From: Desulfovibrio sp.
GTDB taxonomy: Bacteria > Desulfobacterota > Desulfovibrionia > Desulfovibrionales > Desulfovibrionaceae
Length of the DNA stretch: 7,714 nucleotides
Assembly (NCBI GenBank): GCA_003525525.1
Contig: DQED01000280.1
Location: 7,783 to 15,496 of the forward strand
Reading direction: 5' to 3'
Shown here: in pieces, positions 1-5,255 of the stretch
Numbering within the stretch: the stretch's first letter is position 1
Layout of the letters: each line of letters opens with the position of its first letter
Notes under the pieces: model-generated
What the model was told of the DNA's origin: nothing
What the model saw: the letters and a program-made list of their open reading frames with translations, nothing else
Databases searched by the model: none
Translations under genes and position numbers: made by a program

Positions 1-224
1 CGCAGCATGAAGTCGTAGTGGCGCAGGGTCGCCCCGGGAAAGGCCGGGGCCAGGGCGAAGGCGACGCAAAGCGGCGCGCCGGACTGCCGCGCAAGGTCCG
101 CGGCGGCGAGCAGCGCCCAGTTGTCCGCGGCGCGCTGGTCGCGGTGCATCCAATAGACCACCGGCCCGGACTGCCGGGGCGCTGCGGCGGCAAGGGGCGT
201 CACGCGGGCGGGATGGACCAGCAT
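1..224 (-). CDS. phr: Class II CPD photolyase, N-terminal part (cut by window edge)
   Basis: Deoxyribodipyrimidine photolyase of the class II type, a flavoenzyme that uses light to split cyclobutane pyrimidine dimers in DNA. Only the first 74 residues lie in the window; the FAD-binding helical domain is to the left. The visible part matches the start of the family's Rossmann-like antenna domain: GPVVYWMHRDQR at residues 20-31, then DNWALL at 34-39, a strand LCVAFAL at 52-58, and the LRHYDFML helix at 67-74 that precedes the family's usual GL. The ATG at 224 is the furthest upstream start possible, because a TAA stop lies directly before it in frame. No clear Shine-Dalgarno sequence precedes it, which fits translation from an operon message. 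It follows mazG on the same strand after 69 bp, so it is probably the last or a later gene of the cvpA-mazG unit. The family call is firm from the N-terminal signature; whether the gene is intact cannot be judged. Confidence 0.85.
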   Translation of the reverse strand, partial: MLVHPARVTPLAAAAPRQSGPVVYWMHRDQRAADNWALLAAADLARQSGAPLCVAFALAPAFPGATLRHYDFML

Positions 225-251
225 TTAGCCGTTGTAGGCCGCCTGCCGGTT

Positions 252-280
252 CAAGGCAAGCCGCAAGTGCCTTTGCCTTG
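252..280. repeat. 8-bp inverted repeat between mazG and the photolyase gene
   Basis: CAAGGCAA at 252-259 and TTGCCTTG at 273-280 are perfect reverse complements around a 13-nt loop. On the minus strand this forms a hairpin 14 nt after the mazG stop. No T-run follows, so it is not a convincing intrinsic terminator. It may be a processing or 3'-end stabilising hairpin, or chance. Confidence 0.4.
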
Positions 281-293
281 CCTCGCTTCGGAC

Positions 294-1076
294 TCAGCCT
301 TTCTTGACCTCTTCCCACAGGGCGTTTTTGGCCGCCATGTCCAGGGCGTCCAGGGACAGGCCGCGCTCCAGGGCCAGGCGTTCCATGGCCTTGTAGCGGG
401 CGAGGAACTTGTTGTTGGCCACGTCCAGGCAGGCGTTGGCCTTGAGCCCCAGCCGCCGGCCGTATTCGGTCAGGGTGAAGAGGTAGTCGCCGAATTCCTC
501 GGCCATGGCGGCAGGCTCGCCCGAGGCGACCGCGGCCTCGAACTCGGCCCTTTCGGCGTCGAGCCCGGCCTTCATGGCCGCGTCGGTCTCCCAGGTGAAT
601 CCCGCGCGCGCCGCTTTGGAGTGGATGCGGTAGGCTTTTAAAAGCGGCGGCAGGCCCTTGGGCAGGGACGCGTAGAGCCCGGTGTCCTTTTCCTTTTCCG
701 CCCGCTTGATGCGCTCCCAGTTGCGCAGGAGCTCTTCGCGGTCCGCGACCTTGAGGTCGCCGAAGACGTGGGGATGGCGGCGGATCATCTTGGCCGCGGC
801 GGTCTCCAGGGCCTCGGCCAGGGAGAATTCCTCGCGCTTTCGGGACAGCGTGGCCACAAAGAGCAGCAGGAACATGACGTCGCCGAGTTCCTCGGCCGTG
901 CCCGGCGCGTCGCCGGAGCGGATGCAGTCCACGAGTTCGAACGATTCCTCGATGATGTAATCGCACAGGGTTTCGGGCGTTTGCGCCTTGTCCCAGGGGC
1001 AGCCTTCCGGTCCGAGCAGGGTGTCGAGGACGTCTTGCAGTTTTGCCAGGGCCTCGGCCGGGGAATTCGCGGTCAT
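294..1076 (-). CDS. mazG: Nucleoside triphosphate pyrophosphohydrolase MazG
   Basis: 260-residue MazG, which hydrolyses NTPs and dNTPs, including damaged ones, to the monophosphate and pyrophosphate as a cytoplasmic house-cleaning enzyme. Both tandem MazG domains of the full-length family are present. The first holds CPWD at 26-29, EESFE at 43-47 and EELGD at 62-66, the acidic helices that bind magnesium in this family, then RRHPHVFGD at 99-107 and the NWERIK segment at 119-124. The second has EEFGD at 193-197 and the conserved NNKFLARY at 221-228. Length matches the E. coli-type enzyme (about 263 residues). The ATG at 1076 overlaps the stop of the upstream cvpA-like gene as ATGA, so the two are translationally coupled. 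The ribosome site is weak (GAGAAG inside the preceding gene), as expected for a coupled start. All key acidic residues are visible. Confidence 0.96.
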   Translation of the reverse strand: MTANSPAEALAKLQDVLDTLLGPEGCPWDKAQTPETLCDYIIEESFELVDCIRSGDAPGTAEELGDVMFLLLFVATLSRKREEFSLAEALETAAAKMIRRHPHVFGDLKVADREELLRNWERIKRAEKEKDTGLYASLPKGLPPLLKAYRIHSKAARAGFTWETDAAMKAGLDAERAEFEAAVASGEPAAMAEEFGDYLFTLTEYGRRLGLKANACLDVANNKFLARYKAMERLALERGLSLDALDMAAKNALWEEVKKG

Positions 1077-1882
1077 GGTTTCTTCTCGGTGTTCTCGGCC
1101 TTTGCGGCCGTCTTGTCGGGGGAAGCGTCTTTGGGCTTCCCGCCTGTTGCGGCGTGATGCTGCTCCTTGGCCGGATCGGCCTTGGTGCTTTTGGCCGCGG
1201 GCTTGTTGTCCGCCTGGGGTTTCTTGGCGTCGGCCTTGCCCTTTTCCGGAGGCGTCTTGCCGTGTTCCGATTTCTTGTCGGTCTCGGGTTTCTTTTCGGG
1301 TTCGGGCTTGACGGGCTCGGCCGGTTTTTTCTCGGGCGCGGCCTTTTTCTCCGCGGCCGCCTTGACCGGATCGGGCGCATCCTTGTGGCTGAATTTGCGC
1401 AGCTTTTCGTTGATGTCCGGGGGGATGTAGCGGGAGAGCTTGGCGCTGACGCGGTCGAGCACCGGCACGAGCGTCGAGCCTTTCAGGAAATCGGGATGCG
1501 GCGAGGCCAGGTGGATGAGAAAAAGCAGCGCGGCCGTCAGGACCACGCCCTTGGCCACGCCGAACGCGCCGCCGAAAAAGCGGTCCGCCCACTGCGTCAT
1601 GGTGATCTTGACCATGCCCGAGACGGCCAGGGCCAGGAACCAGACGCCGAGCAGCGTGACCGTGAAGATGAGCAGGTACGCGGCGGTGCCGGCGTAGTTT
1701 CCGGAGATGTACTCGGTCAGGTGCGGGGTCAGGGTCTTGTGGTAGGCCCCGGCGCAGTAGAACCCGAGCACGATGGCCGCGAGCGACCCGGCCTCCTTGA
1801 CCAGTCCGCGCAGATAGCCCCGGATGCCGAAATAGAGCCAGACGATGGCGAGCGAAAGGTCGGCGATGTTGAGCGTGGGCAT
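1073..1882 (-). CDS. CvpA-family membrane protein with a long Lys/Pro/Ala-rich tail
   Basis: 269-residue inner-membrane protein. Residues 1-145 have the CvpA (colicin V production) layout: four hydrophobic segments at roughly 8-25, 31-48, 66-90 and 106-126, with the conserved-looking GIRGYLRGLVKEAG stretch at 19-32 after the first segment and WADRFFGGAFGVAKG at 98-112 before the fourth. CvpA proteins are needed for colicin V export in E. coli and have been linked to envelope homeostasis; their exact activity is unsettled. From about residue 166 to the end the protein is a highly charged low-complexity tail rich in Lys, Pro, Glu and Ala, with repeated EKKP-like units, likely disordered and probably cytoplasmic. 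This tail is not part of the CvpA domain. The start at 1882 was chosen over an upstream ATG at 2122 because the CvpA domain begins here, a GGAG site sits 4 nt before it, and a promoter lies just upstream at 1930-1958. Its stop overlaps mazG by 4 bp. Confidence 0.88.
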   Translation of the reverse strand: MPTLNIADLSLAIVWLYFGIRGYLRGLVKEAGSLAAIVLGFYCAGAYHKTLTPHLTEYISGNYAGTAAYLLIFTVTLLGVWFLALAVSGMVKITMTQWADRFFGGAFGVAKGVVLTAALLFLIHLASPHPDFLKGSTLVPVLDRVSAKLSRYIPPDINEKLRKFSHKDAPDPVKAAAEKKAAPEKKPAEPVKPEPEKKPETDKKSEHGKTPPEKGKADAKKPQADNKPAAKSTKADPAKEQHHAATGGKPKDASPDKTAAKAENTEKKP

Positions 1883-1929
1883 GGAACTCCGGGGGGTTGC
1901 GGTTGGCGGGTCGCGCCGTGCGCAGCCGC

Positions 1930-1958
1930 ATCCTAGCAAAGGGCTCCCCAAAAACCAA
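1930..1958 (-). promoter_or_regulatory. Sigma70-type promoter of the cvpA-mazG operon
   Basis: On the minus strand, a -35 box TTGGTT (1958-1953) and a -10 box TAGGAT (1935-1930) are separated by exactly 17 nt. The -10 matches four of six consensus positions, including the key TA...T. Transcription would begin near 1923, leaving a leader of about 40 nt before the ATG at 1882. It lies in the 157-bp divergent spacer shared with the AAA+ gene. Confidence 0.6.
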
Positions 1959-1981
1959 GGGAACGCGCCCGGGCCTCCCCG

Positions 1982-2016
1982 GCCGGGTTGTGGCCCGGCG
2001 GCGAAGCGGGTACGAC
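1982..2016 (+). promoter_or_regulatory. GC-rich hairpin and weak promoter-like boxes before the AAA+ gene
   Basis: GCCGGG (1982-1987) and CCCGGC (1994-1999) form a 6-bp stem with a TTGTGG loop. The loop itself reads as a poor -35 box, followed 17 nt later by TACGAC (2011-2016), a poor -10 box. These are the only promoter-like boxes seen for the plus-strand gene at 2040. The call is weak, because both boxes match only three of six consensus positions. Confidence 0.25.
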
Positions 2017-2039
2017 AGCCGAAAACACAGGATGGGCGC

Positions 2040-3158
2040 ATGGAACAGCCGCTTCTCCCCGTGGACATCGACGCGTTTCTGGCCAGGCGCGTGCTCGGAC
2101 AGCCGGACCTGCTGCGGCGCATCAGCGTTTCGCTCTACAAGCACATCCACGGCCTGCCCGCGCCGAACGTCCTGCTCATCGGCAACTCCGGCACGGGCAA
2201 GACCACGCTCATGCGGGCCGTCACCGATTTCTACGACGCGCATCAGGAACTCGCGCGGTTTCGGGTCATGGTCATCATCAACGCCAACACGCTCGCCGCC
2301 GAGATCGAGGGCGAGGACCGCACCACGCGGCTGTTCCGCAAGCTCGAGGCCCAGGCCAAGGTGCTGTTCGGCTCGGCGCTCTCGGCCAAGGAGCTGACCG
2401 ACTACCTGGAAAACGCCACGGTTTGCGTGGACGAGGTGGACAAGATTTCGGGCCGGGTGTCGGGCAAGCCCAACGTGGAGGGCATCACCACGCAGTACGC
2501 GCTGCTGACGCTGCTCGAGGGCGAGAAGTTCCTCTATCGCGCCAAGGTCGTGGAGGACGGGCGCGAAACCGAGGCGGAGCTGGCGCTCGACACGGGCAGG
2601 CTGCTTTTCGTCTGCGGCGGGGCGTTCGAGGAACTCTACGATCATGTGTACGCCTGCCTGGTCAACCGGCGCGACGACAGGCGGCTCAAGGAAGTGTCCG
2701 AGGTGGAGCGCAAGGCCGACGGCTCGGTGTCCGTGCGCACGGTGACGAAGTTCACGCTGCGCAGCTATTTGCGTCTGGCCGACCTGTTCGCCTACGGCAT
2801 GATGCCGCAGTTCATCTCGCGCTTCGGCTCCATCGCCATGCTCGACGATCTGGGCAGGGAGGAGCTGCTGCAGATTTTCCTGAACGCCCCCAATTCGCCC
2901 CTGCGCCTGTGCATGGACTATTTCCGTCACATGGGCATCGCGCTGCGCCTGACCAAGGAAGCGGCCATGGCCGTCGCCGAGGCCGCGGCGAAAAACAGCC
3001 GCATCGGCGCGCGGGCGCTGCGCGAAATTTTCAACGGCCTCATCGCGCCTCACGAGTTCGACCCCTACCATTCGCCGCTTTTGCAGCAGACCGACGTCGG
3101 GCCGGCCCTCGTTCTCGATGTCCAGACCGTGACCGAGTACCTGACGCGCATGGACTAG
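2040..3158 (+). CDS. ClpX-like AAA+ ATPase without zinc domain or aromatic pore loop
   Basis: 372-residue single-module AAA+ ATPase of the ClpX/HslU (HCLR) clade. Visible in order: Walker A GNSGTGKT at 48-55; Walker B CVDEVDKI at 129-136, close to ClpX's IDEIDKI; a TTQYALLTLLEG helix at 150-161 like ClpX's GVQQALLKLIEG; sensor 1 LLFVCGGAF at 188-196; PQFISRFG at 256-263 with the likely arginine finger R261; and sensor 2 GAR at 323-325. It differs from true ClpX. The N-terminal four-Cys zinc domain is absent. The pore-loop GYVG aligns with E88-I89-E90-G91, losing the aromatic residue that grips substrate. No IGF-like ClpP-docking loop is seen near 205-230. Automatic annotation as ClpX would therefore probably be wrong; its substrate is unknown. 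ATG 2040 was chosen because the domain begins there and AGGA sits 7 nt upstream; an upstream in-frame ATG at 1845 adds only non-conserved sequence. It is transcribed alone, convergent with ribD. Confidence 0.88.
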   Translation: MEQPLLPVDIDAFLARRVLGQPDLLRRISVSLYKHIHGLPAPNVLLIGNSGTGKTTLMRAVTDFYDAHQELARFRVMVIINANTLAAEIEGEDRTTRLFRKLEAQAKVLFGSALSAKELTDYLENATVCVDEVDKISGRVSGKPNVEGITTQYALLTLLEGEKFLYRAKVVEDGRETEAELALDTGRLLFVCGGAFEELYDHVYACLVNRRDDRRLKEVSEVERKADGSVSVRTVTKFTLRSYLRLADLFAYGMMPQFISRFGSIAMLDDLGREELLQIFLNAPNSPLRLCMDYFRHMGIALRLTKEAAMAVAEAAAKNSRIGARALREIFNGLIAPHEFDPYHSPLLQQTDVGPALVLDVQTVTEYLTRMD

Positions 3159-3198
3159 CGTTGCGATTCTTGGAAAATACAACGATGCAAGGGTGTTG

Positions 3199-3230
3199 TC
3201 CTCGATAAGAAGCTCCGCCTTGTTCGAGGA
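3199..3230. repeat. 7-bp inverted repeat in the convergent AAA+/ribD spacer
   Basis: TCCTCGA (3199-3205) and TCGAGGA (3224-3230) are perfect complements around an 18-nt loop, about 40 nt after the AAA+ stop. It has no T-run on either side, so it is at most a weak 3'-end hairpin. The rest of the 168-bp convergent spacer is GC-rich with no gene and no clear intrinsic terminator for either gene. Confidence 0.3.
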
Positions 3231-3326
3231 TGCGCCAGTGGGCTCCGCAGGCAAGGATGCCGCGAAGGCCGGGGCGGCCGGCGTTGCGGCCCGGGAGCGG
3301 GAAGGCCTCGGAGTGCGGCCGACGGG

Positions 3327-4475
3327 TCAGCGCCGCACGGGCAGGGGGCCGGGACGCGTGGGTCGGGCCCGCACCAGCAGGTCCTCGCCGCAACGGCTCG
3401 CTTCCAGCAGGCGGAAGGACGCGGCGTCGGCCATGTGGGCGATGTCCCGGCCGCGAAAGGCGGGCAGGGCCTCGGCGTCGCCGAGGATCTTGGGCGCGTA
3501 GAAAAGAGCCAGTTCGTCCGCCAGCCCCTGGGTCAGCAGGCTGCCGGCCAGGCCGCCGCCGCCTTCGCACAGCACCGTGTAGGCACTCGCTTCCTCGCGC
3601 AACCGGACCAGCCCCGGCAGCAGGTCCAGGGAGCCGTCTTCGTGCTCGGGCAGGCCCCAGACGCGAATGCCCAGCTCGGCCAGCCGTTCGGCGGCCACGC
3701 CCTTGACGTTGGGCATGCCGGTGAGCAGCACGAGATCCCCGGGCCGGTCGGTCAAGAGATGCAGCGGCGCTTCGGCGGCCGGCAGCCGCCGGGTCACGAC
3801 CACGGCCAGGGGTTGCGGATTGCCCGCCAGGGGGCCTTCCACGCTCCGGTGGGTGAGGCGGGGGTTGTCGGTGTAGAGCGTGCCGCCGCCGACCATGACG
3901 GCCTGGGACGCGGCGCGCATGACATGGACCCGGGCCCGTGACGTCTCGCCGCTGACCCAGGACGAGTCGCCCAGGCGCGTGGCGATGTGCCCGTCGAGGG
4001 TCAGGGCCAGCTTGAGCGTGACAAAGGGCCGGCCGCACGTCTTCCAGACCACGAAATCGGCGATGGCGTCGCGGCATTCCTGCTCGAGCACGCCCACCAC
4101 CACATCCACGCCGCCGGCGCGCAGCAACTCCGCGCCGCCGCCGGCCACGGGATTGGGGTCCAGGCAGCCGATCACCACCCGGGACACGCCCGATTCCAGC
4201 AACGTGCGCGAACACGGCGGCGTCTTGCCGAAATGGTTGCACGGCTCCAGGGTCACGTACATCGTGGCCCCGGCCGGATCGACGCCGGCGTCCTCGGCCG
4301 CGCGCAGGCATTCCACCTCGGCGTGGGGGCCGCCGAAGACCTTGTGCCAGCCCTCGGCCAGCACCTTCCCGTCGCGCACGAGCACCGCGCCGACCCGCGG
4401 ATTGGGCGTGACGCTTCCCCGGCCGCGTTCGGCCAGCTCCAGGGCCCTGGCCATGAACTCCGCATCAGACGGCAT
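3327..4475 (-). CDS. ribD: Bifunctional riboflavin biosynthesis protein RibD
   Basis: 382-residue RibD. Its N-terminal deaminase removes the amino group from diaminohydroxyphosphoribosylaminopyrimidine (EC 3.5.4.26), and its C-terminal reductase then reduces the ribosyl side chain with NADPH (EC 1.1.1.193), steps two and three of riboflavin synthesis from GTP. Deaminase domain, about 1-145: [11 protein letters not shown] at 23-33, zinc ligand and proton shuttle HAE at 51-53, and [11 protein letters not shown] at 78-88 with zinc ligands C79 and C88. Reductase domain, about 148-370: [14 protein letters not shown] at 149-162, WVSG at 173-176, DNPRLT at 203-208, and the nucleotide-binding EGGGG at 304-308. 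Length is typical. The ATG at 4475 has GGAGGG 5 nt upstream inside the preceding gene, and the two reading frames overlap by 11 bp, so they are co-transcribed and probably translationally coupled. No other rib gene or FMN riboswitch is in the window; ribD is the last gene before the convergent AAA+ gene. Confidence 0.96.
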   Translation of the reverse strand: MPSDAEFMARALELAERGRGSVTPNPRVGAVLVRDGKVLAEGWHKVFGGPHAEVECLRAAEDAGVDPAGATMYVTLEPCNHFGKTPPCSRTLLESGVSRVVIGCLDPNPVAGGGAELLRAGGVDVVVGVLEQECRDAIADFVVWKTCGRPFVTLKLALTLDGHIATRLGDSSWVSGETSRARVHVMRAASQAVMVGGGTLYTDNPRLTHRSVEGPLAGNPQPLAVVVTRRLPAAEAPLHLLTDRPGDLVLLTGMPNVKGVAAERLAELGIRVWGLPEHEDGSLDLLPGLVRLREEASAYTVLCEGGGGLAGSLLTQGLADELALFYAPKILGDAEALPAFRGRDIAHMADAASFRLLEASRCGEDLLVRARPTRPGPLPVRR

Positions 4476-4926
4476 GTTCGCCCTCCAGCAGGTCGAACCC
4501 GATGCCCGCCTCGGCGATCATCTTGGCCGAGAGGGGATCGGGATAGCCCTGGCTGAAATAGATGTGGTTGACCTGGCAGTTGATGAGCATCTTCGTGCAG
4601 ATCAGGCACGGCTGTGTGGTGCAGTAGATGTCCGCGCCGACGATGGGCACGCCGTGCAGGGCGCACTGGATGATGACGTTTTGCTCGGCGTGCAGGCCCC
4701 GGCACAGTTCGTGGCGTTCGCCCGAGGGAATGCCGAGCTCCTCGCGCAGGCAGCCGATGTCCAGGCAGTGGGCGGTGCCCGAGGGGGAGCCGTTGTAGCC
4801 CGTGGCCAGGATGCGGCGGTCCCTCACCGCCACGGCCCCGACCTTGCGGCGGCGGCAGGTGCTGCGCTCGGCCACGAGGTAGGCGATGCGCATGAAGTAA
4901 TCGGGCCAGGGCAGGCGTTTGTCCAT
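4465..4926 (-). CDS. dCMP deaminase family protein (ComEB-like)
   Basis: 153-residue zinc-dependent deaminase of the deoxycytidylate deaminase family, which converts dCMP to dUMP, the precursor for dTMP synthesis. Seen: [16 protein letters not shown] at 21-36, the [10 protein letters not shown] loop at 41-50 that is characteristic of dCMP deaminases, a Cys-rich stretch with C54, C59 and C75, the active-site HAEQN at 79-83 (H79 zinc ligand, E81 proton shuttle), and PCLIC at 106-110 with zinc ligands C107 and C110. Length fits the family. The ATG at 4926 has GGAG 5 nt upstream and matches the family start; the longer frame reaching 5109 would add low-complexity sequence read through the spacer hairpin and is rejected. 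It overlaps ribD by 11 bp, placing a nucleotide deaminase directly before its structural relative. Activity on dCMP is inferred from the family; a related deoxynucleotide substrate is possible. Confidence 0.92.
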   Translation of the reverse strand: MDKRLPWPDYFMRIAYLVAERSTCRRRKVGAVAVRDRRILATGYNGSPSGTAHCLDIGCLREELGIPSGERHELCRGLHAEQNVIIQCALHGVPIVGADIYCTTQPCLICTKMLINCQVNHIYFSQGYPDPLSAKMIAEAGIGFDLLEGEHAV

Positions 4927-4959
4927 GGAGGCTCCATCGGGAAAAGCGGCGATGGGCGC

Positions 4960-4988
4960 AGAGTGGACCATGCCCGCTGCGGCGTCAA
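4960..4988 (-). promoter_or_regulatory. Possible promoter of the deaminase-ribD unit
   Basis: On the minus strand a good -35 box TTGACG (4988-4983, five of six matches) lies 17 nt before CACTCT (4965-4960), a poor -10 box. It would give a leader of about 30 nt before the ATG at 4926. The position is right, but the -10 is weak. Confidence 0.35.
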
Positions 4989-5040
4989 GACGGGGAGACG
5001 GCAGGGGGAGGGGGAAGGAGGGTGAAGATGCCTCCGGCGG

Positions 5041-5065
5041 CCAGGAGGGGGTGCCCCCCTCCTGG
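5041..5065. repeat. Strong 11-bp GC-rich hairpin, REP-like
   Basis: CCAGGAGGGGG (5041-5051) and CCCCCTCCTGG (5055-5065) are perfect complements around a TGC loop. The sequence GATGCCTCCGGCGG abuts it on the left (5027-5040). Between two divergent genes it cannot serve as a terminator for either. A conserved flank plus a variable G/C stem is the layout of dispersed REP-type palindromic elements. My recollection is that similar CCTCCGGCGGCC-flanked hairpins recur in Desulfovibrio-type genomes, but that needs a genome search. Confidence 0.6.
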
Positions 5066-5174
5066 ACCTCCTCTATGGGGGGATGGGGCGTTGCGGCGGG
5101 AGGGTGCACGGCGCGCGCGCGTATGCCGGCTGTCGTCGCCTCGCGGCCGGCGGCAACCGCGAGCCGTTATTTAT

Positions 5175-5186
5175 GCAACATGTTGC
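5175..5186. promoter_or_regulatory. Perfect 12-bp palindrome, candidate operator
   Basis: GCAACATGTTGC reads the same on both strands and ends exactly where the sigma28 -35 box begins (5187). A dimeric regulator bound here would touch polymerase at the promoter of the 572-residue protein gene. The regulator is unknown. Confidence 0.5.
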
Positions 5187-5213
5187 TAAAGATTCGCTTC
5201 GTAAAGCCGATCG
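5187..5213 (+). promoter_or_regulatory. Sigma28 (FliA) flagellar-type promoter
   Basis: TAAAGATT (5187-5194), 11 nt, then GCCGATCG (5206-5213). The enterobacterial FliA consensus is TAAAGTTT-N11-GCCGATAA, so the -35 matches seven of eight positions, the -10 six of eight, and the spacing is exact. Transcription would begin near 5221, giving a leader of about 35 nt before the ATG at 5256. A sigma70-like reading (TTCGCT-N17-TAGAAT, 5193-5221) overlaps it and is the main alternative. Confidence 0.65.
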
Positions 5214-5255
5214 TATAGAATAGCGCTTCCCAATTATGGGTTCCTGGAGGGCGAC

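Larger units (their letters stand above)
4927..5255. other. Divergent spacer without genes, rich in hairpins and promoter signals
   Basis: 329 bp separate the deaminase start from the start of the 572-residue protein gene. From left to right it holds a weak promoter for the deaminase, a purine-rich stretch, a strong 11-bp hairpin at 5041-5065, a CG-alternating run near 5110-5121, a 7-bp inverted repeat CTCGCGG/CCGCGAG (5140-5146 and 5157-5163), a perfect 12-bp palindrome and a sigma28 promoter. Composition changes sharply near 5165 from very GC-rich to AT-rich. I see no convincing small gene. Confidence 0.6.

Noticed and set aside
1883..2122. Upstream start of the CvpA-like protein at 2122
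   Set aside because: The extension would overlap the 5' end of the divergent AAA+ gene and cross the promoter at 1930-1958; the CvpA domain starts right after the ATG at 1882.
1083..3254. Very long minus-strand open frame running through the AAA+ gene and the CvpA gene into mazG
   Set aside because: Only its last 260 residues are real (MazG). The rest is Arg/His-rich antisense read-through typical of high-GC DNA, with the AAA+ motifs on the opposite strand.
4927..5109. N-terminal extension of the dCMP deaminase to position 5109
   Set aside because: The added residues are Pro/Ser-rich translation of spacer and hairpin sequence, and the family start with its own GGAG site is at 4926.
5140..5163. 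CTCGCGG/CCGCGAG hairpin as a terminator
   Set aside because: Neither divergent gene is transcribed into it, and no T-run follows.
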